A DNA stretch of 64,000 bases, taken from the NCBI RefSeq assembly GCF_003058085.1, contig NZ_QBUD01000002.1, forward strand, positions 496,001-560,000, given 5' to 3'. Of this stretch, positions 27,525 to 35,622 are shown piece after piece; the first letter of the stretch is position 1, and every line of letters starts with the position of its first letter. The stretch is from Yoonia sediminilitoris. GTDB taxonomy: Bacteria > Pseudomonadota > Alphaproteobacteria > Rhodobacterales > Rhodobacteraceae. The notes beneath the pieces are model-generated. The model searched no databases. It worked only from the letters and a program-made list of their open reading frames with translations, and was not told the DNA's origin. The translations under genes and the position numbers were made by a program.

Positions 27525-28275
27525 CTTGCGTCCCTCCGTGGTTGATGGCGATCGCCAGCGGCGGGCTCAGTCCGACTGATCGCTTCGGCGCGGGTTTCGT
27601 GAAGCGTGGCGCGTCGGTGGCAGTGGCCGTCATCTGGATGAGTGTGACTGCTTGCAGGACGGCTGACGTGATCGGATCAACGACGATGGCGGGCACCTCC
27701 GCCGCAACCTGTGTGGCCAACCCCGCCAGCGGTGCGCCACCAAGAATGACAACATCCGCATGACCGCGGGTTGCCGCAGCAGTTGCAAGTGCGATCAGAT
27801 CGCTGCGCAGATCGGTTTGCACATCCAACAATTGTTCGGGCGCTTTTTCGGGCGAACGGACGCCCTTGAATCGGTTGCCCATGCCGGTGGAGTGCACGCA
27901 TTCGTCGTACCAGCGTTTCATAAGGGGTGAGAATGTGACAACCACAAAGCTGTCACCCAGCATCGCGGCGGTCATGACAGAGGCTTCGGCCATGCCGACG
28001 ATGGGCAAATCGAACAGGTCTCTGGCCCCGGCAAGCCCCGGATCGCCAAAGGCCGCGATGACGACCGCATCGACGGTATCTGCATGTTCCGCGATCATTT
28101 CCAGCACCAGTGCCCCTGCGATCTGGGCCTCGGCCCGGCTTGCGATGTAGGGAAAACCGCGTGTCGCCGTGACAGGGATGATCTCGGCGCGGTCGCCCAC
28201 AGCGGCGCGGGCGATCTGTGCCATGTTGTCGGTCATGGCCTGCGTTGTGTTGGGGTTCAGGAGCAGTATTTTCAT
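27514..28275 (-). CDS. Asp/Glu/hydantoin racemase family protein lacking both catalytic Cys
   Basis: 253-residue protein with the hydantoin racemase framework: MKILLLNPNTTQAMT at the N-terminus, AAFGDPGL in the middle and ILGGAPLAG towards the end. In characterised hydantoin and allantoin racemases the second and third motifs contain Cys; here they are Ala and Gly, so the classic two-cysteine mechanism is missing. A proline/lysine-rich C-terminal tail of about 35 residues is extra. The ATG overlaps the stop of the 66-residue gene upstream (ATGA). Despite the genome position where hyuE would be expected, its activity is open. Confidence 0.82.
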   Translation of the reverse strand: MKILLLNPNTTQAMTDNMAQIARAAVGDRAEIIPVTATRGFPYIASRAEAQIAGALVLEMIAEHADTVDAVVIAAFGDPGLAGARDLFDLPIVGMAEASVMTAAMLGDSFVVVTFSPLMKRWYDECVHSTGMGNRFKGVRSPEKAPEQLLDVQTDLRSDLIALATAAATRGHADVVILGGAPLAGLATQVAAEVPAIVVDPITSAVLQAVTLIQMTATATDAPRFTKPAPKRSVGLSPPLAIAINHGGTQGEP

Positions 28276-28472
28276 TGCATTGCCTTTATTCTGTTCCCTG
28301 TCAGGTCAGCAGTGTGAAGAGTGGTTTCAAAGGGTCGGGCGGTGGCCAGCAATGCGTGGTCGGCGATGCGTTGTCGGCCGACACGGGCCGTCACGACCAG
28401 TGCCGCGGCGATGGCTGGTTTCGCTTGGATTTGCACATCGGCAGCAATGTTGCGGGCGGCGGACAGGGTCAT
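28272..28472 (-). CDS. 66-residue protein of unknown function, coupled on both sides
   Basis: I do not recognise this protein. Its ATG at 28472 overlaps the stop of the deacetylase gene (ATGA), and its own stop overlaps the ATG of the racemase-family gene (ATGA), so it sits in the operon exactly like a real gene. It starts MTLSAARNIAADVQIQ and ends DLTGNRIKAMQ. It has no cysteine, no signal peptide and no membrane segment; alternating hydrophobic residues (AAALVVTARV) suggest beta strands. It may be a small accessory or an isolated domain that in relatives is fused to a neighbour. Confidence 0.65.
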   Translation of the reverse strand: MTLSAARNIAADVQIQAKPAIAAALVVTARVGRQRIADHALLATARPFETTLHTADLTGNRIKAMQ

Positions 28473-29350
28473 GTGGCAAGGCCCTTCCAATGGGCGGCGA
28501 TTTCGCGCCTTTGGGCAATCCAGACATTTGGCCTGTCTGTGATATGGGCAAGCACATCCTCAAGCCCTTTGATCCGCCCCGCCCGGCCGATAAGGCGCAG
28601 ATGCAACCCGATCGACATCATACGCGCAGCCCGTGCGCCCTCGGCATAGAGCCGATCGAAAGCGCCGATCACATAGTCTGAAAAATCCCGGTGCTGGACA
28701 AAGCCGCCGCCCGGCGAAAACCGCATGTCGTTGGTGTCGAACGCGTAGGGCAGGATGACGTGGTTGGCGTTATGCATCCGGGGTATGTCGTCGTCATAGG
28801 CGTCGCTGTCATATGCGAAACCACCATGTTCCAGCAGCAATTCACGGGTATTTACCGACGGGGCAGAGCGTGTGTGCCAACCAACCGGAGCTGCGCCACA
28901 GGCCCTTTCAATGGCGCTGTGTGTGCGGGCGATCATTACGGCTTCGTCGGTGCGGGCCATCTCGGCCTGTCGTTCCCAGCGCCAGCCATGGCAGGACACT
29001 TCGTGCCCGCGCGCCACGGCATCCTGCAACAACCAGGGCGACCTTTCCGCTGCTCGCCCGCAAGTGGAAAAGGTGGCCTTGGCGCCGAACCTGTCGAAGG
29101 TATCAGCGATGCGCCCATAGCCCTGACGGGTGCCATAGGTGAAATGGGTTTCCATGCAGGGATCTGGATGGCCAATCACCTCTTCACGGATTTCATAAGT
29201 TCTTTCATTGCGTTCGTCGCCATCTGCGATGGACAGCTCCGCGCCTTCCTCTACATTCACGACAATGGACACGGCCAGTCGTGCATCATTTGGCCAATTG
29301 GGTGCAGGCTCGGCGCCAAAGTACCCTTTGAAATCGCGTCGCTCGGTCAT
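28469..29350 (-). CDS. Polysaccharide deacetylase-family hydrolase, PuuE allantoinase-like
   Basis: NodB-fold hydrolase of 293 residues. The pattern WPNDARLAVSIVVNVEEGAE near residue 18, YGTRQGYGRIADTF and FDRFGAKATFSTCGRAAE, and HEVSCHGWRW match the PuuE subfamily, whose characterised member is a metal-independent allantoinase in Pseudomonas; others act on chitin or related amides. Cytoplasmic, no signal peptide. Overlaps the upstream permease stop by four bases. In an operon with a hydantoinase this gives two unrelated enzymes able to open a five-membered ureide ring, possibly for different substrates or enantiomers. Confidence 0.85.
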   Translation of the reverse strand: MTERRDFKGYFGAEPAPNWPNDARLAVSIVVNVEEGAELSIADGDERNERTYEIREEVIGHPDPCMETHFTYGTRQGYGRIADTFDRFGAKATFSTCGRAAERSPWLLQDAVARGHEVSCHGWRWERQAEMARTDEAVMIARTHSAIERACGAAPVGWHTRSAPSVNTRELLLEHGGFAYDSDAYDDDIPRMHNANHVILPYAFDTNDMRFSPGGGFVQHRDFSDYVIGAFDRLYAEGARAARMMSIGLHLRLIGRAGRIKGLEDVLAHITDRPNVWIAQRREIAAHWKGLAT

Positions 29351-30147
29351 GTGTCGATCATCCTGTTCAGCCCGACGGTGCGCGAGGCCACCATAAGGAC
29401 GACAATTGCCATCAGGATCAGACCTGACGACATCGCCGCAAGCGAAGGGTCCGGCTGTTCCTCAAGATATTGCAGCATCTTGATCGGCAGGGTCTTGTTG
29501 CGGGCGTCGGTCAGAAAGATCGAAATTGGATAGTTGTCCATCGACGCCAGAAAGGCAAAAAGCCCTCCGGTCAGATATGCGGGCGCGAGGCCGGGGATGA
29601 GCACCTTCAGGATCGCGCGCGGGTAGCTGAGACCCAATGTCCGGGCCGCATCAACCAACGAAAAATCAAACGCCTCCATCGCCGCCAGCAAGGTTCGCAT
29701 CACGAAAGGCAGTGTGATCACCACATGCGCAAGAAGGAGCGACCAATAGGCATCGCGCAGGCCAATCTCGCGAAAGAATTGCAGCATCGCCACGCCAACA
29801 ACAAGGCCGGGCATCATCAGGGGCGAAACGGTGAACGTCGCAATCGCGTCTTTCCCGCGAAAGTCCCCACGCGACACGGCGATGGCCGCCATCGTGCCCA
29901 GAACCATCGAAATCATGGTCGAAATCAGCGCAAGATTGAGCGAGAGTTGCACCGCCTCCCACAGCCCGCTCCGCCGCTCAATCGAGCGGTACCAACGCAG
30001 CGACCATTCCGGCGGTGGCAATGTGTAGACAGAGGATGAAGTGAAGGACGTGGCCACAGTAATGACGATCGGCAACATCAGGAAAATGATACAGCCGATG
30101 CCAATGACCCAGGCAAAGCCAAGGGTTATGCGATCTGTCTGGGTCAT
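29347..30147 (-). CDS. Spermidine/putrescine-type ABC transporter permease (PotC-like)
   Basis: Six-helix inner-membrane permease with the EAA loop (EAFDFSLVDAARTLGLSYPRA). I chose the ATG at 30147, which overlaps the previous permease stop (ATGA) and gives a normal 266-residue product; the frame extends to 30420 but that part lies inside the neighbouring gene. Partner of the gene at 30144-30974. Confidence 0.92.
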   Translation of the reverse strand: MTQTDRITLGFAWVIGIGCIIFLMLPIVITVATSFTSSSVYTLPPPEWSLRWYRSIERRSGLWEAVQLSLNLALISTMISMVLGTMAAIAVSRGDFRGKDAIATFTVSPLMMPGLVVGVAMLQFFREIGLRDAYWSLLLAHVVITLPFVMRTLLAAMEAFDFSLVDAARTLGLSYPRAILKVLIPGLAPAYLTGGLFAFLASMDNYPISIFLTDARNKTLPIKMLQYLEEQPDPSLAAMSSGLILMAIVVLMVASRTVGLNRMIDT

Positions 30148-30974
30148 TTGCGTGCCCCCAATCGACCGGCGAGCCAACTCGAGAACAGGACTACAAAGAT
30201 CGCGATTGCCAAAAGAACCGCCGAGATCGTCGACCCAAGTGGTTCGTTCCTCAGGTAGAGGAACGAGCGGGCGATCAGCATCGACAATGTCTGCTGCCGT
30301 TCCCCGACGATCAAAGAAGGGATCACATACATCGAGATCGCAAGCGAAAAGGTAAAGGCGGACCCGGCCACGACACCGGGCAATGTCAACGGCAGTGTCA
30401 CCCGCGTGAACCGAAACCATGGTGTGGCGCCCAGCGATGACGCGGCTTCCGGCAGGTTGCGGTTAAGCTGGCGGACCACGGTATAGATCGGCAACACCAT
30501 GAAGGGCAGGAACACATTTGCCGCCCCGATAATCAGTGCGGTTTCGGTGAACAGCATCCGAATGGGCTCGTCCGTTATGCCAAGGCTTTGCAGGCTGGTA
30601 TTGAGAAAGCCGTTCGACCGGAACAGGATCGACCATGCAAAGGCCTTGACGATCACACCCAGCGACATCGGCAGCACCAGCGCCACCAGAAATACGTTCA
30701 GCCAGATGCCTTTGGCCCGCGCCATGGCAAAGGCCGTCGGATAGGCAATGGCCAGCGCAAGCAACGTGGTCAAAAGCGCCACACGCAAAGTCCGCCACAA
30801 GACGACCTGATTGAATTCATCCCCAAAGAAATCAATGTAGGTAATAAGTGTCAGACCATCGACGCCCTGCACGCTTTTGAAAAGCAGTAACACCAGCGGA
30901 AGCGCATAGATCACCGCCAGAAATGCAAGCCCCGGTACGGCCAGCAATCCGATGCGATCCAACCGCATGATCAT
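30144..30974 (-). CDS. Spermidine/putrescine-type ABC transporter permease (PotB-like)
   Basis: Six-helix permease of 276 residues, with the EAA loop (PEAASSLGATPWFRFTRVTLP). The ATG at 30974 overlaps the ATPase stop by four bases, which fixes the start; a longer frame to 31019 would be inside the ATPase gene. It forms the channel with the PotC-like protein. Confidence 0.92.
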   Translation of the reverse strand: MIMRLDRIGLLAVPGLAFLAVIYALPLVLLLFKSVQGVDGLTLITYIDFFGDEFNQVVLWRTLRVALLTTLLALAIAYPTAFAMARAKGIWLNVFLVALVLPMSLGVIVKAFAWSILFRSNGFLNTSLQSLGITDEPIRMLFTETALIIGAANVFLPFMVLPIYTVVRQLNRNLPEAASSLGATPWFRFTRVTLPLTLPGVVAGSAFTFSLAISMYVIPSLIVGERQQTLSMLIARSFLYLRNEPLGSTISAVLLAIAIFVVLFSSWLAGRLGARK

Positions 30975-32065
30975 GCCGGCACCGCATGGATGAGCGTGTC
31001 GTCGACCGCCCAGCCCCATGTTACTGTCTGGCCGCGCTTGTAATCTGTCCGGATGCCGGAAAGTTCGCAGAGGAAATTGTCATCGTCGGTCGTGGCCCCG
31101 TGTAACACGGTCTTTGAACCGAGCGTCATCACATCGTCCAATTGTACGCTGATCTGGTTCATCTCGGCCGTTGGATCGGGCGTGATCAACTCGGGCCGGA
31201 CCCCCAGAAGCACGGGGGTGCCCGCCGCCAAGCCGGACCTTGCCCGCACGGGCCCGACATTGGTGGTGACAGTTGCAATGCCGCCCGCCTGTTCGGTCAC
31301 GCGACCGGACAGACGCGTCGAGAGCCCCACAAAATCCATCACAAATGGCGATGCTGGCTGTGCATAAAGTGTGGATGGTTCAGCGAATTGTTCGATCTTG
31401 CCTTTGTTCATCACAGCAATCCGGTCCGAGACACCCATGGCCTCGTCCTGATCGTGGGTCACAAAAATTGCGGTGATGCCCCGGTTGCGCAACAGAGCCT
31501 TCAATTCGATCTGCATGGTCTCGCGCAATTTGCGGTCCAGCGCTGAAAAGGGCTCATCCAGCAACAAAAGGTCCGGTGACACAACAAGTGCCCGCGCCAC
31601 TGCAACGCGCTGTTGTTGGCCACCTGAAAGTGCAGAGACCGGACGATCCGCAAAAGCATCCATGCGGACAAGGGCCAGCGCGTCTGCGACGGGTCTGGCA
31701 GCGTCCGCCTTGGAGGTGCCGCGCGCGCGCAGGCCAAAGGCCACGTTTTCGGCAACAGTCAGATGTGGAAACAGGGCGTAGTTCTGGAAAACAACGGAAA
31801 TATTGCGCTTGTGCGCCGGAAGAGACGACAGATTGCGGCCGCCCAACACGATATCGCCAGTATCAGCCTGTAACAGCCCTGCGATAATCCGCAGCAAGGT
31901 CGTCTTGCCACAGCCCGAAGGCCCAAGAAGCGAGACCAGCTCGCCCTTGGCCACCCGAAAGTTCATCTGATCCATGATTGCCGCGCCTTTGAAGGATTTG
32001 GCGACGCCGATGACATCCAGATACCGATGTTCGTTCGGGGGCAAGTGACTGGCTTGGCCTTGCAT
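30971..32065 (-). CDS. Spermidine/putrescine-type ABC transporter ATP-binding protein (PotA-like)
   Basis: ATPase of 364 residues with Walker A GPSGCGKTT, signature LSGGQQQRVA, Walker B LLLLDEPFSALD and a C-terminal TOBE domain (from about residue 280) typical of Pot/Fbp importers. It begins five bases after the binding-protein stop. Peripheral inner-membrane protein energising the import of whatever the periplasmic partner binds. Confidence 0.93.
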   Translation of the reverse strand: MQGQASHLPPNEHRYLDVIGVAKSFKGAAIMDQMNFRVAKGELVSLLGPSGCGKTTLLRIIAGLLQADTGDIVLGGRNLSSLPAHKRNISVVFQNYALFPHLTVAENVAFGLRARGTSKADAARPVADALALVRMDAFADRPVSALSGGQQQRVAVARALVVSPDLLLLDEPFSALDRKLRETMQIELKALLRNRGITAIFVTHDQDEAMGVSDRIAVMNKGKIEQFAEPSTLYAQPASPFVMDFVGLSTRLSGRVTEQAGGIATVTTNVGPVRARSGLAAGTPVLLGVRPELITPDPTAEMNQISVQLDDVMTLGSKTVLHGATTDDDNFLCELSGIRTDYKRGQTVTWGWAVDDTLIHAVPA

Positions 32066-32069
32066 GTGT

Positions 32070-33122
32070 CTAGAGCGCCATCAGCTTGTCGAAACGATCG
32101 ATCCATTCGGCCCTGTTTGACGCAACGAACGCCCAGTCTGGCGCATAGATCTGCACGCCCTCCGGTACGACTGCACCCGCAGTGACGGTTGTATTTGCAG
32201 GCACTGACGATGCGAAATCAGCGATTGCCGCTTGCATCACAGGCCCCAGCATTTCGTTGACATAAGCCTGCGCCAATTCGGGGTTTGGCCCGCCTTTGAC
32301 CAGACAGATGCCCGATGGCATCGCAAAGATACCTTCCGCTGGTGCCGCCAGATCAACAGGCACACCTTCGGCCTTGCGGGGCAGTGTGTAGGAAGAGAAG
32401 TTGCCGGAAAGCATGGAAATTTCGCCCTGTTCCAACAGGTTGAACGCTTGGCTCATGGTGGAATAGACGGTCAGCAGATTGGGTTTGAGTTCTTCCAGCT
32501 TGGCAAAGGCCGCGTCGATCTCGTATTGCGCTTCGGAAAAGGGCAGGCCTGATCCCAGCATGGCCGCAGACATCAATGTCCACATGCCTTCGGTGTTCTG
32601 CAAAGACGGGATGATGATCTGGCCCGCGTTGGCCGGCTCCCAGAGCGCGGACCATGAGGCGACGCCATCGGTCTTGTCGGTGTTATAGGCGATGCCTGCC
32701 CACGGCTGCACATAATTGCACCACATCCCGTCCATATGGGTGGCGTCAGTGCGCAGGTCGGTCATGTTCGGCACAGCGTCCGGCGTGATCGGTGTCAATA
32801 GATCGGCTTCAACAGCCTGAATCATCACCGGGTCATCCATTTGCACGACAGAAAGGTAGGGTGCGTCTTTGTTCGAGGACATCTTCTCGAGGTTCACGGA
32901 TGATTTCGTGCCTTCGAAAAGGATGTCTGCGCCGATGGTCTCTTTCATGTGGGGCGCGACGATGGTTTCCATCCATGCGGTGTGCGAACCGGCGCAGCCG
33001 ATAACCAGCTCGCTGGATTGCGCACGCAAAATAGATGGCGCGGCGAGCGTTCCCACTGTCGCCATCGCCGACGTTTTCAGAAGTGTCCTACGGGTCAGAG
33101 CCCGCGCAGTCTTATAGGTCAT
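32070..33122 (-). CDS. ABC transporter substrate-binding protein (PotD-like), Tat-exported
   Basis: Periplasmic solute receptor of 350 residues, first gene of the 14-gene operon. The N-terminus MTYKTARALTRRTLLKT followed by a hydrophobic stretch ending SILRAQ is a twin-arginine signal. The ATG at 33122 has GAGGA upstream; a longer in-frame start at 33224 would place the operator palindrome inside the coding sequence. The family binds polyamines, amino acids or related cations; here the ligand is probably the pathway substrate or a precursor. Confidence 0.9.
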   Translation of the reverse strand: MTYKTARALTRRTLLKTSAMATVGTLAAPSILRAQSSELVIGCAGSHTAWMETIVAPHMKETIGADILFEGTKSSVNLEKMSSNKDAPYLSVVQMDDPVMIQAVEADLLTPITPDAVPNMTDLRTDATHMDGMWCNYVQPWAGIAYNTDKTDGVASWSALWEPANAGQIIIPSLQNTEGMWTLMSAAMLGSGLPFSEAQYEIDAAFAKLEELKPNLLTVYSTMSQAFNLLEQGEISMLSGNFSSYTLPRKAEGVPVDLAAPAEGIFAMPSGICLVKGGPNPELAQAYVNEMLGPVMQAAIADFASSVPANTTVTAGAVVPEGVQIYAPDWAFVASNRAEWIDRFDKLMAL

Positions 33123-33168
33123 TATCTTGTCATCCTCTGTCAGGTTAGGGCCGCTCTTCTGGCGGATT

Positions 33169-33184
33169 AAATGGCATGCCATTT
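33169..33184. promoter_or_regulatory. Perfect 16-bp operator palindrome upstream of the ureide operon
   Basis: AAATGGCATGCCATTT is a perfect palindrome 47 bases before the PotD-like start, in the 181-base region between two divergent genes. The sequence type fits GntR/FCD operators. A second identical copy lies 145 bases away and a one-mismatch copy at 19935. Confidence 0.75.
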
Positions 33185-33303
33185 GACACAGATGACGAAA
33201 ATTGTGATGGATAGCGATGAGCAAGGCTTATTTTTAAGCTTTTCTTCACATCAGACCGGATTGACCGCAGTTTTTCAGCGAAGGCGCTCAAGGAGTAGGC
33301 AGA

Positions 33304-34623
33304 ATGAAAACTAAAATGGCATGCCATTTGAGAAACGTAGCCTTGCTGTGCCCGCAAGAGGGATTCGTTCCGCATGGATCGCTGACGATTTCGGATGGTG
33401 TGATCACGGCGCGCGGTGCCGCGCCGCTGCCGGGTGAGACTGTGATCGACTGCAAGGGGGCTTTGTGTCTGCCGGGTCTGATCAACACGCACAATCACTC
33501 GCCACTGATGAGCGTGCGCGGGATGGTCGAAGACTTGGGGTTTGCTCCTGCCTACACACCCGGTGTCCCGCAGGGGCATTGGCTCTCGGCGGAAGAGACA
33601 CACATCCTCGCGCGGCTTGGCGTGATGGAAATGCTTTGCGCCGGGGCGACGACAATTGTGGACTATTACCGGATGCCGGACGCGCTTGCCCGTGCCGCCG
33701 ACGCATTTGGCCTACGCGCCATGATTGGCGGGAGGGTCATGGATGCGGATACGGCCGCCTTGGCCAACGGTCAGTTTGTGCATGATCCAAAATTGGGCGA
33801 GGAAACTTTGGGCGCGGCGCTGGACCTGATTGACACATGGGATGCCAAGGGCAACGACCGCATCAGCACGATTCTGGCGCCACATGCGCCTGACACCTGT
33901 TCCAGACAGATGCTGCAAAGCTTTGCAGAGCTGTCGGCCAAGACCGGCAAACAGGTCCATACACATCTTGCGCAATCGAAGATGGAGGTTGCGCAGGTCA
34001 TGGCACGCGACGGTCTGTCGCCAGCGGAACTGCTGGAAGACGTTGGCCTGCTCTCTACTGATCTTGTGGCGGCCCACTGCATCTTTCTGGAACCCGACGA
34101 TATTCGCCGCGTGGGACAGGCCGGTGTGGTCATCAACCACGCGCCTATCGGAAATGCGGCCTTCGGGGCGGCGGCCCCTATATTGGCGCTGCATGATGCC
34201 GGGGCCACAATCACACTTTGTACCGATACCAAATCCGCTGACATGTTCGAGGCCATGCGGACTGCGATCTCTTCGGCACGCTGGCGCGCGGATATGGCAT
34301 TCGTTCTGGACGCAAAGACAGTTTTTGGCTGGGGCACTGTCGATGCAGCACGCGCGCTAAAAGGCCATCAGGGGACCGGGACGCTCTCAGTCGGATCGTC
34401 CGCCGACCTGATCTTGCTGGACCCGAATGCGGCTAACCTCAGACCTGTGATCGATGGCTTTGGCATCGTTGTGCATTCAGGATCAGCGTCCAATGTAACC
34501 GACGTCATGGTCGCTGGTGAATGGTTGGTACGGGACCGCCGACCAACGCGCGTCGATATGGAAACCGTCATTCAAGAGGCCCAGACTGTCGCCAAAGGCC
34601 TTTGGCAGCGGGCCTCAGCCTAA
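33304..34623 (+). CDS. Amidohydrolase, ATZ/TRZ deaminase-type
   Basis: Metal-dependent deaminase/chlorohydrolase-type enzyme of 439 residues. Metal ligands: His63 and His65 (NTHNHSP), His219/His221 (VHTHLAQS), His258 (AAHCIFL) and Asp308 (LCTDTKSAD). Relatives deaminate 8-oxoguanine, guanine, S-adenosylhomocysteine or s-triazines, so a purine-like or cyclic guanidine ring is a reasonable guess. The ATG at 33304 has AGGAG eight bases upstream. The operator palindrome occupies codons 4 to 9, and a TTG at 33328 would also give a family-like N-terminus but lacks a ribosome site. Divergent from the ureide operon; its end overlaps the convergent GntR gene by nine bases. Confidence 0.87.
   Translation: MKTKMACHLRNVALLCPQEGFVPHGSLTISDGVITARGAAPLPGETVIDCKGALCLPGLINTHNHSPLMSVRGMVEDLGFAPAYTPGVPQGHWLSAEETHILARLGVMEMLCAGATTIVDYYRMPDALARAADAFGLRAMIGGRVMDADTAALANGQFVHDPKLGEETLGAALDLIDTWDAKGNDRISTILAPHAPDTCSRQMLQSFAELSAKTGKQVHTHLAQSKMEVAQVMARDGLSPAELLEDVGLLSTDLVAAHCIFLEPDDIRRVGQAGVVINHAPIGNAAFGAAAPILALHDAGATITLCTDTKSADMFEAMRTAISSARWRADMAFVLDAKTVFGWGTVDAARALKGHQGTGTLSVGSSADLILLDPNAANLRPVIDGFGIVVHSGSASNVTDVMVAGEWLVRDRRPTRVDMETVIQEAQTVAKGLWQRASA
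33314..33329. promoter_or_regulatory. Second perfect copy of the 16-bp operator
   Basis: Identical AAATGGCATGCCATTT palindrome, lying just after the proposed start codon of the amidohydrolase gene (codons 4-9). A repressor here could block elongation or, by pairing with the copy at 33169, form a loop over both divergent promoters (inference). Confidence 0.75.
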
Positions 34624-35301
34624 TCCTTGACTGCGCAAAACATCGGTCACGCTGCGGCCTGTACTCAGCAGGTGCTGGCGCCAGACCTCACAGGCGGCCT
34701 TTGGGTCGCGATTACGTAGCGCAGTCATCAAGGCTTCATGCTCTTCGACGGCCGTGCGAAGGCGATCCGGGTCCATGATAGCCATGAACCGTCCGCGTCG
34801 CGCCCGTGCCATCAACTTGGTGTGTACCTGTTGCAGGATAGGGTTTCCGCAATAAGCGAGGATCGTGTCGTGAATTTGGGAATTCACGTCAAAGTAGTCA
34901 TCGGATTTGCCAGCCCCGTGAAAGGCTAGCATTTCTGCGTGCAAGGATTCGATCGCTTCCAGCTGTTCTGGTGTGATTGACTCTGCCAGACGTTCCGCAG
35001 CGAGGCTTTCGAGCGAAGCGATCACGTCGAACAATTCCAGTGCTTGTTCTGCGGAGTAAGCTTTGACCTGCGCGCCTTTGTGCCGCGAAATCTCGATCAG
35101 GCTGTCGGCGTGCAGCAATTTCAACGCTTCACGGATTGGCGTGCGCGACACATCCAGTTCAGCCGAGAGTTTACGTTCAACGATCCGCGCACCCGCAGGC
35201 AGGACGCCTTTGATAATGCGGTCACGCAAGACATCTGCCACCCATTGCGCAACCGCGGTCATGTCACCATCCGGTGCAGTTGGTGGCGATGTTGTATCCA
35301 T
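34615..35301 (-). CDS. GntR family transcriptional regulator, FCD subfamily
   Basis: DNA-binding regulator of 228 residues. The winged helix-turn-helix is at about residues 20-85 (KLSAELDVSRTPIREALKLL), the FCD ligand domain follows from about 95, with metal-ligand type Asp/His residues (DYFDVNSQIHDTIL and EEHEALMTAL). AGGAAA stands eight bases before the ATG at 35301. It is convergent with the amidohydrolase gene and the only local regulator in the ureide island, so it is the best candidate for binding the palindromes at 33169, 33314 and 19935. FCD proteins bind small carboxylic acids and usually repress. Confidence 0.92.
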   Translation of the reverse strand: MDTTSPPTAPDGDMTAVAQWVADVLRDRIIKGVLPAGARIVERKLSAELDVSRTPIREALKLLHADSLIEISRHKGAQVKAYSAEQALELFDVIASLESLAAERLAESITPEQLEAIESLHAEMLAFHGAGKSDDYFDVNSQIHDTILAYCGNPILQQVHTKLMARARRGRFMAIMDPDRLRTAVEEHEALMTALRNRDPKAACEVWRQHLLSTGRSVTDVLRSQGLG

Positions 35302-35579
35302 AGCGGCTTTCCTAACTTTACGATCACACTAGAAGGTCAGGCTCTACATCAAAAGGCACAACTTAAAATACGGTGCGTAAGATTGGCGGCAAGTCAGCCG
35401 TGAAAGCACTTCGGATGGCGATAAAAAAGCGGCTTAACAGGGCCGCAGTTTTCATCGGATTTAGGCGTTGGCCTTTCGAGGTTGACCAGATGGGTCTCGC
35501 AACATCAGCACGGTGACCGGTTGTCTGGCCCGCAAGAGGGGAGGGTTGGGGTATGAAAGGCTGAAAGCGGCCAGGGTAT
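35302..35579. other. Intergenic region upstream of the GntR gene, no gene seen
   Basis: About 280 bases without a supported frame. It should contain the GntR gene promoter on the minus strand; no copy of the 16-bp operator palindrome is present, so autoregulation through that sequence is not apparent. Confidence 0.4.
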
Positions 35580-35616
35580 ATGCACGCTGCCGGGCCGGGC
35601 CCAAGGCAGCGTGCAT
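35580..35616 (-). terminator. Strong hairpin downstream of the iorB-like gene
   Basis: Perfect 12-bp inverted repeat (ATGCACGCTGCC / GGCAGCGTGCAT) with a 13-base GC-rich loop, seven bases beyond the stop of the minus-strand oxidoreductase gene. No T-run follows on that strand, so it may act as a 3' stabiliser or a factor-assisted terminator. Confidence 0.6.
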
Positions 35617-35622
35617 CGTCTG

